Below, piece by piece: positions 26,541 to 35,415 of a stretch of DNA of 64,000 nucleotides. The stretch is from Methylobacterium nonmethylotrophicum (GTDB lineage: Bacteria > Pseudomonadota > Alphaproteobacteria > Rhizobiales > Beijerinckiaceae): assembly GCF_004745635.1 (NCBI RefSeq), contig NZ_SRLB01000019.1, positions 62,001 to 126,000 on the forward strand. Direction: 5' to 3'. Position 1 is the stretch's first letter. Every line of letters begins with the position of its first letter. The notes beneath the pieces are model-generated. The model saw only the letters and a list, made by a program, of their open reading frames with translations. It was not told the DNA's origin and ran no database searches. The translations under genes and the position numbers were made by a program.

Positions 26541-27755
26541 GTGATCCTCTCCGCCTTCCTCTCCTTAAGCCTCGCGGCCGGGCCCGCGACCGACACGGCC
26601 GCCGCCCTGGTGCGGGACGCCGCCGCGCGCCTCGGTGCGGGGCTCGGCACGGCCACCGTCCTGGCGGCGCCCGCGCCCGGGATGCCGGTCTACCAACCCG
26701 AGGCGCGGGCGGTGTCGAACTGGCGCAGCGAGACGAAGGCCGGGCTGCTGCCGCTCTCCCTCGCCTGGACCGCCTGGGCGGCGCCGGCCGACCCGGCCTT
26801 CGTGGCGCGCTGCGTCAAGCTCAACAATTACTGGTGCATCAAGCGGGCGCGCTGGGACGGCGAGATCGGCGGCGACCAGGAAGGCCATACCGGCTTCGCC
26901 ACCGCCGGGCAGGGGGCCGACGCCGCCGTGTCCCTGCTGCGGCGCTATTACGGCGAGTACGGGCGGCGCTCGGGCCTGGCGATCGTCCGCCGCTGGGCGC
27001 CGGCCGAGTGCGCCGGCCCGGTCGCGGCCCGGGCCGTGACCCCGGCGCGCGCGGCCGCACCTTTCCGCGCCGCCTCGCCGGCGCTGGCGGCCCTGGCGCC
27101 CCAGGGCATCGGCCGCACCCTGCGGGCCCGCTTCCTCGCCAGCCACGGCCGCGGCGGGGCGCCCCGGCGGATCGCGCGGAATCCCGCGCGCCCGGCCGCC
27201 GCGCCCGCGGTCCGGCCGGTCGCCGGCAACGCCCTGCGCGTCCAGCCCTGGTCGGCGCTGGCCCGGATGCAGGGGCGGCCGCGCCAGCCGGCCCGCACCG
27301 TCAAGGCGCTGCCGTTGCCGACCATCGCGACCGGCATCGGCGAGGCGCCGCGCCCGGCGATGCAGGCCGCGCTCGAGCCGGTCCGTGCCCTCGACGGGGC
27401 CCGCCTCGCCGCGGAGGCGGCCGCCCTGCCGACGCTCGTCGCCGCCCCGCTCTCGGCCCTGCCGCCATCCTTACGCCCGCCCGCGCCGCTCTGCGGCTCG
27501 GACGAGATCCGCATCCAGAACTACGCCGCCCGCATCGCCGGCAGCGTCGGCCTCAAGCCCGGGGACGATCTCGGGCTGTTCACGCCCGAGGGCCGCGCCA
27601 CCGAGCGCCTCGCCCCGGTGCTGCTGGCGATGTCGTCGGTCGAGCTCGGGGCGCTGCGGGCGAGCCCGGCCCTCGTCGCCGCGGCGATCGCCCGGGCCGA
27701 CGCGGAGCGCGGGGCGGGGCGCCAGCAGGCCGAGGCGCAAGCCCCGGCGCCGTGA
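26541..27755 (+). CDS. Exported protein of unknown function with lysozyme-like segment
   Basis: The product is 404 residues from GTG 26541. A signal-like segment (ILSAFLSLSLAAGPA) is followed by a conserved-looking region around residues 90-155: CVKLNNYWCIKRARWDGEIG, then DQEGHTGFATAGQGADAAV and LLRRYYGEYGRRSGLAIVRR. Its cysteine pair, aromatic residues and the YGRRSGLAIVRRWAPAEC part recall domains found in secreted structural proteins with peptidoglycan contacts, but I cannot name a family. The middle (about 160-330) is low-complexity Ala/Pro/Arg. The C-terminal part (LCGSDEIRIQNYAARIAGSV) looks folded. It precedes ycjX by 69 bases. Confidence 0.6.
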   Translation: MILSAFLSLSLAAGPATDTAAALVRDAAARLGAGLGTATVLAAPAPGMPVYQPEARAVSNWRSETKAGLLPLSLAWTAWAAPADPAFVARCVKLNNYWCIKRARWDGEIGGDQEGHTGFATAGQGADAAVSLLRRYYGEYGRRSGLAIVRRWAPAECAGPVAARAVTPARAAAPFRAASPALAALAPQGIGRTLRARFLASHGRGGAPRRIARNPARPAAAPAVRPVAGNALRVQPWSALARMQGRPRQPARTVKALPLPTIATGIGEAPRPAMQAALEPVRALDGARLAAEAAALPTLVAAPLSALPPSLRPPAPLCGSDEIRIQNYAARIAGSVGLKPGDDLGLFTPEGRATERLAPVLLAMSSVELGALRASPALVAAAIARADAERGAGRQQAEAQAPAP

Positions 27756-27824
27756 CGACCGGCCCTTGCGCAACCCCCGACGCCGCGCCACCTCCCGGAT
27801 CACGATGAAGCGAGAGCGTACCGC

Positions 27825-29291
27825 GTGCCGCCCCTGACCGACCTCGCCGCGCGTGCCGGCTCCCTCGCCAAGACCGTCACCGAGGCCACGCGCTCGCTGG
27901 CCGAAGCCTCCAACGACCTCCTGGTCCAGCCGACCGTGAGGCTCGGCGTCACCGGCCTCGCCCGGTCGGGCAAGACCGTGTTCACCACCGCGCTCGTGCA
28001 CCAGCTCACCGGGCTGCATCCGCTGCCGGCCCTGCGCGCCTCGCAGGAGGGCCGCCTGCGCAGGGCCCGCCTCGTGCCCCAGCCCGACGACGCGGTGCCG
28101 CGCTTCCCCTACGAGGACCACCTCGCGGCGCTGACCGAGGCGCGGCTCTGGCCGCGCTCGACCGACCGGATCAGCCAGCTGCGGCTCGAGGTCGATTACG
28201 AGCGCAGGGGCGGCTGGCGCACGGGACCTGCGAGCCTGATGGTCGACATCGTCGACTATCCGGGCGAGTGGCTGCTCGACCTGGCGCTGATCGAGCAGAC
28301 CTACGAGGGCTGGTCGCGCGAGACGATCGCCGCCGCCGAGCGCCCCGGCCGCGCCGCGATGGCCGCCCCCTGGCTCGCGTCCTTGCGGGCGCTCGACCCG
28401 AACCAGCCCCTCGACGAGATCGTGGCCGAGCGGGCGAGCGAGGCGTTCAAGACCTACCTCGCCGCCGTGCGGGCCGGCCCCGAGGCGGTCGCCACCACGC
28501 CGCCCGGCCGCTTCCTGATGCCGGGCGACCTCGCCGGCTCGCCGGCGCTGACCTTCGCGCCCCTGATCCTCACCGGCCCGGTCGCCCCCGACAGCCTCGG
28601 CGGCCTGATGCAGCGGCGCTTCGAGGCCTACAAGCACCGCGTCGTGACGCCGTTCTTCCGCGACCACTTCCAGCGCATCGACCGGCAGATCGTGCTCGTC
28701 GACGTGCTGGCGGCGGTCGATGCCGGGGCGGCGGCTTTGGCCGAGCTGGAGGAGGCCCTCGACCGGGTGCTGATGAGCCTGAGGGTCGGGCGCAACAGCA
28801 TCCTGTCGCGGCTGTTCGCGCCGCGGGCCGACCGGATCCTGTTCGCCGCCACCAAGGCCGACCACCTCCACCATTCCAGCCACGACCGGCTCGACGCGCT
28901 GCTGCGCCTCCTCGTCGCCCGCTCGTTGCGCCGCACCGAGGCCGCCGGCGCCCATGTCAGCACCCAGGCGCTCGCCTCGGTGCGCTCGACCCGCGAGACC
29001 GTGGTGCATGACGGGCCGGCTGCGTTCCGGGCCGTCGCCGGTACGCCGGAGGCCGGCGAGAGCATCGACGGCGAGACCTTCGACGGCGCGACCGAGGCGG
29101 CGATCTTCCCGGGCGAGCTGCCCGAGCGGCCGGAAGCCGTGCTGGAGGGGGCGGTGCCGCCGGGATCCTTGCGCTTCCCCCGCTTTCGCCCGCCGCTCGT
29201 GTCCCGCGACGCCCTCGGCCGACCGGGCCGGCTGCCGCAGATCCGCCTCGACCGCGCCCTGCACTTCCTGATCGGCGACCGCCTCGCCTGA
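27825..29291 (+). CDS. ycjX: YcjX-family P-loop ATPase/GTPase (DUF463)
   Basis: The product is 488 residues. Walker A is GLARSGKT at 44-51, followed by FTTALVHQLTG. VDIVDYPGEWLLDL is the DxxG-containing Walker B region typical of YcjX, and FAATKADHLHHSSHDRL supplies the TKAD (NKxD-like) guanine-contact motif. YcjX proteins are stress-linked P-loop proteins often encoded with YcjF; biochemical function is unresolved. Here ycjF starts 9 bases after the stop, so the pair is an operon. The GTG start is the first that includes the conserved N-terminal helix. Confidence 0.92.
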   Translation: MPPLTDLAARAGSLAKTVTEATRSLAEASNDLLVQPTVRLGVTGLARSGKTVFTTALVHQLTGLHPLPALRASQEGRLRRARLVPQPDDAVPRFPYEDHLAALTEARLWPRSTDRISQLRLEVDYERRGGWRTGPASLMVDIVDYPGEWLLDLALIEQTYEGWSRETIAAAERPGRAAMAAPWLASLRALDPNQPLDEIVAERASEAFKTYLAAVRAGPEAVATTPPGRFLMPGDLAGSPALTFAPLILTGPVAPDSLGGLMQRRFEAYKHRVVTPFFRDHFQRIDRQIVLVDVLAAVDAGAAALAELEEALDRVLMSLRVGRNSILSRLFAPRADRILFAATKADHLHHSSHDRLDALLRLLVARSLRRTEAAGAHVSTQALASVRSTRETVVHDGPAAFRAVAGTPEAGESIDGETFDGATEAAIFPGELPERPEAVLEGAVPPGSLRFPRFRPPLVSRDALGRPGRLPQIRLDRALHFLIGDRLA

Positions 29292-29300
29292 GGGTGTTCC

Positions 29301-30362
29301 ATGACGCACACGCCGACCCCGCAAGGTCCGAAGCCCCGGGCCTTCCGCCTGCCGCCGGCCGGAACCGAGACCGCCGCGCCACCGTCCCCTGGCACCGAGA
29401 CGGCGCTGCCCGACGGGATCCGGGTGGTGGAGGAGCCGTTCGAGATCGTCGAGGCGGCCGACGGCGTCGCCGTGCCGGTGGCGCCGCGCCCCCGCGCGCC
29501 CTGGGCGACGCTGCTGCTCTCGGCCCTCGGGGGACTGGCCTCCCTCGGCATCGGGCTCGCTGTCGAGCGGCTGATCGCCGACCTCTTCTCCGCCGCGCCC
29601 TGGCTCGGGATCGTGGCCCTGGTGCTGCTCGCGGTCGCGGTGGTGGCGCTTCTGGCGATCGTCTGGCGCGAAGTGGCGGGCGTGCTGCGCGAGCGCCGCA
29701 TCGAGGCCTTGCGCGGGGACGCCCTCGACGCGCTGCGCTCCCGCGACCACAGCGCCGCCAAGGCGGTGGTGCGCAGCCTCTCGGCGCTCTATGCCGAGCG
29801 GCCGGCGATGGGCGCGGCCCGCGCGCGGCTCGCCGCCCTCGACGACCAGATCCTCGACGTCGAGGACCGGATCGGGATCGCGGAGGCCGAGCTGCTGAGC
29901 GCCCTCGACCGCTCCGCCAAGGCGGCGGTGGCGGAGGCCGCCAAGCAGGTCTCGGCGGTGACGGCGCTGAGCCCGCGGGCGATCGTCGATGTCGGCTTCG
30001 TGATCTTCGCGGCGGTCCGGTTGCTCCGCCGCATCGCCACCATCTATGGCGGCCGCCCGGGCCTGTTCGGCTTCCTGCGCCTCGCCCGCGCGGCGCTCGC
30101 CCATCTCGCCGTCACCGGCAGCGTCGCGGTGGGCGACAGCCTGGTGCAGCAGGTGCTGGGCCTCGGCGTCGCCGCCCGCATCTCGGCGAAGCTGGGGGAG
30201 GGCGTGCTCAACGGATTGATGACCGCGCGCTTCGGCCTCGCGGCTCTGGCGGTGTGCCGCCCGCTGCCCTTCACCCGCGAGCCGCCGCCGCGGCTCGGCG
30301 ACGTGGCGGGGGAGCTGCTCAGGGGCGGGGGTGATACGGAGGGGCGGGACGGATCGCGCTGA
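29301..30362 (+). CDS. ycjF: YcjF-family membrane protein (DUF697)
   Basis: The product is 353 residues. A Pro-rich cytoplasmic N-terminus (about 1-65) precedes two membrane helices (about 70-95 LLLSALGGLASLGIGLAVER and 102-130 IVALVLLAVAVVALLAIVW). Then come a long charged helical region with RDHSAAKAVVRSLSALYAER and a C-terminal DUF697-type domain with further hydrophobic segments and PRAIVDVGFVIFAAVRLLRR. It is the usual partner of YcjX, encoded 9 bases upstream. The two are thought to act together at the inner membrane in stress response; no enzymatic activity is known. Confidence 0.9.
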   Translation: MTHTPTPQGPKPRAFRLPPAGTETAAPPSPGTETALPDGIRVVEEPFEIVEAADGVAVPVAPRPRAPWATLLLSALGGLASLGIGLAVERLIADLFSAAPWLGIVALVLLAVAVVALLAIVWREVAGVLRERRIEALRGDALDALRSRDHSAAKAVVRSLSALYAERPAMGAARARLAALDDQILDVEDRIGIAEAELLSALDRSAKAAVAEAAKQVSAVTALSPRAIVDVGFVIFAAVRLLRRIATIYGGRPGLFGFLRLARAALAHLAVTGSVAVGDSLVQQVLGLGVAARISAKLGEGVLNGLMTARFGLAALAVCRPLPFTREPPPRLGDVAGELLRGGGDTEGRDGSR

Positions 30363-30839
30363 GGTCCGACCCCCCCAGCCCGACCGTGCGAGGGGCTGAT
30401 CGCGACCCGTTGCGGCCCCGGGGCGGTCCGCTTTCAGGCTCTCGATGCGGCAGAATCTATCGTCAGGGAGGGTGGTCTTGCGACTGATCGCTCGAGGGGC
30501 TTCCCGAGGGTCGAAGCAGACGCCTCCCAGCACCAGACGACGGTGGGGACCGAGGCGACGTCCCGATGGCCAGCCCCTCCTCATGGCGTTCGCCTGAACC
30601 ACCCCCGAGCCGACCAGGTCGATGCCACCTGCATTCTCGGTCGCCGTCGTCACGGTCGACAACGCGGTCCGCACGCCCACGGTCTGCCGGACGGGCCAAG
30701 GGTCGGCAGGCTGCCCCCACAACCCGAACGAGAGCCGATGGAGCGCGGCGCCCTCCCGGTGGGACATCCGACGCCTTCGCTTGCGCCCGATCTGAGCGCC
30801 GCCGTGCGGCGTCCGCCGGACGGCCCCCACTTGCAACAC
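30363..30839. other. Gene-free DNA between ycjF and the DUF849 remnant
   Basis: About 480 bases with no intact gene. Several frames are open on both strands because of GC content, but none shows conserved motifs. It may hold further decayed coding sequence. A TGCAAC/GTTGCA inverted repeat lies at 30832-30847. Confidence 0.4.
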
Positions 30840-31393
30840 GCGTTGCAGACGCGGCGGCGGGTGCCGCCTGGTCGGGCGCCGTCGTCCCGTCCGGGTTGAG
30901 AAGGTCGCTCTCGACGCCGACCCGGACATGCCCGCCAAGCAGGGCGGAGGTCGCGGCGCAGGCGTTCTCATGCCGGCCGACAGCACGGGTCGTCGCGTGC
31001 CTCGCCCGGGGTTGGTCCGGTGCCAGAAACGGCAGAAGGTCGGACGGCGTCGAGCAACGGCCGCGGCTTCAGGTCGGGCCCCTCGCACCACCGCCATCCG
31101 GCGCCGGCGGGTCAAGGCCCGACATCTCGCACGGGATCGGGATCACCCCCTTGTCGCCCGAGGCCGCCCGGACCGCTTTCGTCGCGTCCGCCTTAGGCAC
31201 CGGCGTCCAGGAGGTGACGTGACGACCCATCCGCGCGGCGCACATGCCGAACCATGCAGGCGCCGGCCTCCAGGCGGGAGGCGACCCCGACGGCGTGCTC
31301 CGTCGGCGTCAGGAGGATCGCGGGATGGTCCTCCTTCGTCCGACGCCCGCCTGTCGGTGTGAGGGCGATGGCGGTAGGGCCTGGAAACGACAT
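30840..31393 (-). pseudogene. Decayed DUF849 (beta-keto acid cleavage enzyme, BKACE) gene
   Basis: The - strand from ATG 31393 reads IALTPTGGRRTKEDHPAILL and then LTPTEHAVGVASRLEAGACM, the N-terminal signature of 3-keto-5-aminohexanoate cleavage enzymes (GGRRTKADHPxxPxT). The frame stops at 31193. In another frame, around 30,890-30,960, AVGRHENACAATSALLGGHV and RVGVESDLLNPDGT match the C-terminal GRHQLPVAA...GGHVRVGLEDN region. The centre is shortened and frame-shifted, and a normal gene would be about 900 bases. The remnant is divergent from the rpiR-type gene, suggesting a former role with that cluster. Confidence 0.65.
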
Positions 31394-31454
31394 CGATGCC
31401 TCCTCGTTGGCCAGGATGCCCGGCTAAGATACATTCGTTGCAAAAAATCTATCA

Positions 31455-31470
31455 TGCAACAAGTGTTGCA
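31455..31470. promoter_or_regulatory. Palindromic operator upstream of the RpiR-type regulator
   Basis: TGCAACA-AG-TGTTGCA has perfect 7-base arms. A further half-site CGTTGCAAAA lies at 31436-31445. The position 32 bases before the regulator start, between divergent transcription units, suits autoregulation. The same TGCAAC core recurs in an inverted repeat at 30832. Confidence 0.5.
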
Positions 31471-31501
31471 AACGAAAATGAAGAAGGGTACACACGCTGC
31501 C

Positions 31502-32392
31502 ATGGAACACGGTCCGCTCACCGAACAGATCGTCGATGCCTTCGAGACCCTCGGGCCTCAGCTGAAGGCCGCTGCGCGCTTCGTCCTGGACCAGCCCAGC
31601 GAGGTCGCATTGCTGTCGATGCGCGAGCAGGCCAAGCGTGCCGGGGTTCAGCCCCACACCATGACGCGCCTCGCCCAGCGCCTGGGTCTTGCCGGATACG
31701 ACGACCTGCGCGCGCTCTATGCCAGCGCCGTTCGCGAGGGATCGCTCGGCTTCTCGGGCCGGGCGGACCTGCAGGTCGCCCACCAGAAGGCGAAGGGCGA
31801 GCGCGCGCTGGCGGTCGACATCATCGCGTCGGTCGGGGCGCAGGTGCAGAGGCTGGCGGAGCCCCAGGCACTCGACCGGCTCGTCGCGGCCGCCGACCTG
31901 CTCGCCTCCGCCGAGCGGATCTACTGCCTCGGCCTGCGGTCGTGCCATCCCGTCGTCGGGCATTTCGCCTACGTGATGTCCTTTCTCGGGGAGCGCGCGG
32001 TTCTGCTCGACGCGGGCGCCGGCACCGGGCTCGACCCGATCCGCTCGGCCTCGCCCGCGGACGTCCTCCTGGCAGCCTCGGTCGCCCCCTACACCCGGGC
32101 GACCATCGAGACCGCCCGCTACGCGCATGGCCGCGGCGTCCCGATCGTGGCGGTGACGGACAGCCCCGTCTCGCCGCTCGCGGGGCTCGCCCGGGAGAGC
32201 GTCATGGTTCCGGCCGACAGCCCGTCCTTCTTCCACACCATCGCCCCCGCCCTGGTGGTCGGGGAGATCCTGGCCGCTCTCGTCGCCGGCCGCGGCGGCG
32301 ACGCCTCGCTGGCGGCGATCAAGCGCAGCGAGGCGCAGCTCACCGCCTTCGGCATCCACTGGTCGCCTCCGACCGCCAGAACGACACCCTGA
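31502..32392 (+). CDS. MurR/RpiR-family transcriptional regulator
   Basis: The product is 296 residues from ATG 31502; ATG at 31478 or 31454 would add 8 or 16 residues and are possible. The N-terminal HTH_6 domain (about 1-77) contains ALLSMREQAKRAGVQPHTMT and RLAQRLGLAGYDDLRALYA. The C-terminal SIS sugar-isomerase-like sensor (about 125-260) has IYCLGLRSCHPVVGHFAYV and VPIVAVTDSPVSPLA. The family binds phosphosugars or small metabolites. It is directly followed by an aminotransferase (10 bases) and then an amino-acid binding protein, so it probably controls amine or amino acid catabolism. Confidence 0.93.
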   Translation: MEHGPLTEQIVDAFETLGPQLKAAARFVLDQPSEVALLSMREQAKRAGVQPHTMTRLAQRLGLAGYDDLRALYASAVREGSLGFSGRADLQVAHQKAKGERALAVDIIASVGAQVQRLAEPQALDRLVAAADLLASAERIYCLGLRSCHPVVGHFAYVMSFLGERAVLLDAGAGTGLDPIRSASPADVLLAASVAPYTRATIETARYAHGRGVPIVAVTDSPVSPLAGLARESVMVPADSPSFFHTIAPALVVGEILAALVAGRGGDASLAAIKRSEAQLTAFGIHWSPPTARTTP

Positions 32393-32402
32393 GGACATCG
32401 TC

Positions 32403-33734
32403 ATGACCCGCATCCTGCACCGACAGATCAACGCCGACCTGCGCGTCGCCTCCGGCGGCCGGGGGGTCGAACTCTTCGACCAGCACGGGCGCGGCTACAT
32501 CGATGCCTCCGGCGGCGCAGCGGTGTCCTGCCTGGGCCATGGTCATCCCGACGTGATCGCCGCCCTCCACGCCCAGGCCGACAAGCTCGCCTACGCCCAT
32601 ACCAGCTTCTTCACGAGCGAGGCGGCCGAAGCGCTGGCCGAGCGCCTCGTCGCCGGCGCGCCGGCTGGGCTCGACTACGTCTACTTCGTCTCGGGTGGTT
32701 CGGAGGCGGTCGAGGCCGCCCTCAAGATGGCGCGCCAGTACTTCGTCGAGATCGGCCAGCCGCAGCGGGCGACGATCATCGCCCGGCGCCAGAGCTACCA
32801 CGGCAATACCCTGGGCGCCCTGGCAGCCGGCGGCAATGCCTGGCGACGGGCCCAGTTCCAGCCGCTGCTCGCCGAGACCCACCACATCGATCCCTGCTAC
32901 GCCTACCGCTACCGGGAACCCGGCGAGACGGAGGAAGCGTACGGCCTGCGTGCCGCACAGGCCCTCGAGGACAAGATCCTGGAGCTCGGCCCGGAGACGG
33001 TGATGGCCTTCGTGGCCGAACCGGTCGTCGGGGCGACCGCCGGCGCCGTCCCGGCCGTACCGGGATACCTGCGGCGCATCCGCGAGATCTGCGACCGGTA
33101 CGGGGTGCTGCTGCTCCTCGACGAGGTGATGTGCGGCATGGGCCGCACCGGCACGCTCCACGCCTGCGAGCAGGACGGCGTCGCCCCCGACCTGATGACG
33201 GTCGCCAAGGGGCTCGGCGGCGGCTACCAGCCGATCGGCGCGACCTTCCTGTCAGGCCGCATCTACGACGCCTTCGCCGGGGGCTCGGGCCTGTTCCAGC
33301 ACGGGCACACCTACATCTGCCACCCGATGGCCTGCGCCGCGGCGCTGGCCGTGCAGGAGGTGATCGCCCGCGACCGGCTGCTCGACAACGTCAAGGCGAT
33401 GGGCGCCCATCTCGCCCGGCGGCTCGGGGAGCGCTTCGGCAACCACCCGCATGTCGGCGACGTCCGCGGCCGCGGCCTGTTCATGGGCGTCGAGCTGGTC
33501 GAGGACCGCGGCACCAAGGCCGCCTTCGATCCGGCCCTGAAGCTCAACGCCCGGATCAAGCACGAGGCGATGAGCCGCGGACTGGCCGTCTACCCGGCCG
33601 GCGGGACGATCGACGGGGCGCGCGGCGACCACATCCTGCTGGCTCCGCCCTTCATCATCGACGCCGCGACCGTGGACACGGTCGTGGAGCGCCTCGGCGA
33701 GGCCGTCGACGCGGCGATCGCCCAGGCTGCCTGA
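32403..33734 (+). CDS. Class III PLP-dependent aminotransferase
   Basis: The product is 443 residues, the normal class III length. The PLP lysine is K269 in TVAKGLGGGYQPIGA. Other landmarks are the glycine-rich YFVSGGSEAVEAALKMARQY, RQSYHGNTLGALAAGGN, LLLDEVMCGMGRTGTL with the PLP Asp, and the FQHGHTYICHPMACAAAL loop. The family transfers an omega or side-chain amino group to pyruvate or 2-oxoglutarate. The exact substrate cannot be read from sequence. The start is 10 bases after the regulator stop, so it is likely co-transcribed with it. Stem-loops follow before the binding-protein gene. Confidence 0.92.
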   Translation: MTRILHRQINADLRVASGGRGVELFDQHGRGYIDASGGAAVSCLGHGHPDVIAALHAQADKLAYAHTSFFTSEAAEALAERLVAGAPAGLDYVYFVSGGSEAVEAALKMARQYFVEIGQPQRATIIARRQSYHGNTLGALAAGGNAWRRAQFQPLLAETHHIDPCYAYRYREPGETEEAYGLRAAQALEDKILELGPETVMAFVAEPVVGATAGAVPAVPGYLRRIREICDRYGVLLLLDEVMCGMGRTGTLHACEQDGVAPDLMTVAKGLGGGYQPIGATFLSGRIYDAFAGGSGLFQHGHTYICHPMACAAALAVQEVIARDRLLDNVKAMGAHLARRLGERFGNHPHVGDVRGRGLFMGVELVEDRGTKAAFDPALKLNARIKHEAMSRGLAVYPAGGTIDGARGDHILLAPPFIIDAATVDTVVERLGEAVDAAIAQAA

Positions 33735-33739
33735 GAGAC

Positions 33740-33785
33740 GACGCCCGAGGGCGTCCCCGAGACACGCCGCCGCTGGGGCGGCGTG
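33740..33785 (+). promoter_or_regulatory. Two hairpins between aminotransferase and binding-protein genes
   Basis: GACGCCC/GGGCGTC (33740-33755, tight loop) and CACGCCGCC (33763-33771) / GGCGGCGTG (33777-33785) with loop GCTGG. There is no T-run, so an mRNA-stabilising or attenuating element is more likely than an intrinsic terminator. Confidence 0.45.
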
Positions 33786-33837
33786 AGCCCCGGATCCGCA
33801 GCAGATCGGTTCCGGACCGAACCCTAGGACAATCGAC

Positions 33838-34758
33838 ATGATACACTTGAAGCGAGCGGCCGCGGCCGCGGCCGCAACGATGACGCTTGTCTTGACGACA
33901 CTCGCGCCGATGGCGGCGGCACGGGCCGACGACCTCACCGGGACGTTGAAGAAGGTCAAGGAGACCGGCACGATCACCCTCGGCTACCGGGAGACCTCGG
34001 TGCCGTTCTCCTACCTCGACGGCAGCCAGAAGCCGATCGGGTTCTCGATCGACCTGTGCGGGCAGGTCGTCGAGGCGTTGCGCAAGAAGCTCGGCATGGC
34101 CGACCTCAAGGTGGCCTACAACCCGGTCAACTCGGCGACCCGGCTGCCCCTGGTGGCCAACGGCACCGTCGACCTCGAATGCGGCTCGACCGCCAACCAG
34201 CTCGCCCGGCAGAAGCAGGTGGCGTTCTCGGTCTCGACCTTCGTGGCGCAGTTCAAGTGGCTCACCCGCAGCGACAGCGGCATCGCCTCCGCGGACGACC
34301 TCAAGGGCAGGACCGTCGCCGTCACCTCCGGCACCAACACGTCGCAGTTCCTGAACAAGCTCAACCAGGATGAGGGGCTGAAGCTCTCGATCTCGCAGGG
34401 CAAGGATCACGCCGAGAGCTTCCTGCTCGTCGACACCGGGCGCGCCGCGGCCTTCATGGAGGACGACATCCTGCTCGCCGGCTTGCGGGCGAATGCCAAG
34501 GACCCGTCGCGGTTCAAGATACTCGACAAGTCCTATTCGGCCGACCCCTACGCGCTGATGTTCCGCCGCGACGATCCGGCGTTCAAGGCCTTGGTCGACG
34601 AAACCCTGATCGGCCTGATGAAGTCGGGTGCGTTCACAACGCTTTACGTCAAGTGGTTCGAGACCCCGATCCCGCCGCGGAACCTCAACCTCGACTTCCC
34701 GATGTCGGACAATCTCAAGGCGCTGATCAGGTCCCCGTCCGACAGGGCGAATTCCTGA
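33838..34758 (+). CDS. Amino acid ABC transporter periplasmic binding protein
   Basis: The product is 306 residues. A signal peptide (basic MIHLKRAAA, hydrophobic core, cleavage near MAAARADD) is followed by a type 2 binding fold of the glutamate/aspartate (GltI/BztA) group: ITLGYRETSVPFSYLDG, PIGFSIDLCGQVVEAL, TVDLECGSTANQLARQK and VAVTSGTNTSQFLNKLNQ. The Arg and acidic residues that bind the alpha-amino acid group are present in these segments. No permease or ATPase gene is adjacent, so it must work with one encoded elsewhere. It belongs to the regulator-aminotransferase cluster and likely supplies its substrate. Confidence 0.9.
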   Translation: MIHLKRAAAAAAATMTLVLTTLAPMAAARADDLTGTLKKVKETGTITLGYRETSVPFSYLDGSQKPIGFSIDLCGQVVEALRKKLGMADLKVAYNPVNSATRLPLVANGTVDLECGSTANQLARQKQVAFSVSTFVAQFKWLTRSDSGIASADDLKGRTVAVTSGTNTSQFLNKLNQDEGLKLSISQGKDHAESFLLVDTGRAAAFMEDDILLAGLRANAKDPSRFKILDKSYSADPYALMFRRDDPAFKALVDETLIGLMKSGAFTTLYVKWFETPIPPRNLNLDFPMSDNLKALIRSPSDRANS

Positions 34759-35041
34759 CCCGATTTCGCGACCGTTGGGTCCGGGGACTCGACGGCCCAC
34801 CCGCTTCCGACCTCCCAAGCTCCCCGAGCATCGAGGTCCGGGACGCATCGGGACGGTGCGTCCGCTTGCGGGCGATCGACCAATCTCTGCACTCCGCCGT
34901 GAGCAGACCCTCGCGCGATCGGTCTGATCGGGTGGGGACCCGAGAGGCGGAACCGGGCCGCCGCCGCCTCTCCGATGCCGGATGCGCGACTGAGCCGACC
35001 GGCGGCCCCGCCAGAACCCGTCTCCCGGGTAGGCCCGAGCG
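34759..35041. other. Gene-free stretch after the binding-protein gene
   Basis: About 280 bases. No coding features or clear hairpin with T-run are seen. Confidence 0.4.
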
Positions 35042-35342
35042 GTGACCGCGGTCGTGAGCCGCTTTTCCGACCTCGACGGTGCGAGCCTGCATCACCGCGA
35101 CACGGGTGCGGGCGAGGACGTCGTGCTCGTGCACGCTGGACGCCGAGGACGACCGGGCGATGCTCGCGCACGGCGACGACGGGAGCTTCGGGCGCGGCCT
35201 CGAATGCGTCGAGTCCCTGCGCCGCGTCGCCGAGGACGTGCATGGGGGCGTCGTGGAGGCGTGCGGGTATGGGCCCCCCGAGGAGCGGCCGGATGTCCTG
35301 AGCGAGGAACTCCCGCGCTTCTTCGGCAAGGCGGGCGCCTGA
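35042..35342 (+). pseudogene. Remnant of an alpha/beta-hydrolase gene
   Basis: Frame one, from about 35042, reads GASLHHRDTGAGEDVVLVHA, the N-terminal strand and HG-like motif of alpha/beta hydrolases. After about 35,140 another frame reads VAEDVHGGVVEACGYGPPEE and RPDVLSEELPRFFG, the C-terminal helix and catalytic-His region of the same family (usual form GGVIxGxGHWxxEExP; here the expected His is Tyr). The nucleophile-elbow middle is missing. A normal gene is about 850-900 bases. It is broken by an internal deletion with frame change. Confidence 0.6.
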
Positions 35343-35415
35343 TCCTGGCGGTCCGGCCGCGGAGCGGCCGGCCGGTTCGGCGCCGCGCGCGAGGCGCCCG
35401 CCCTTCGGCCGCCGG

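Noticed and set aside
27471..31115. 1,214-codon open frame on the - strand across ycjX and ycjF
   Set aside because: It is the antisense of real + strand genes in very GC-rich DNA; its composition is Arg/Gly/Ala-rich and without domains.
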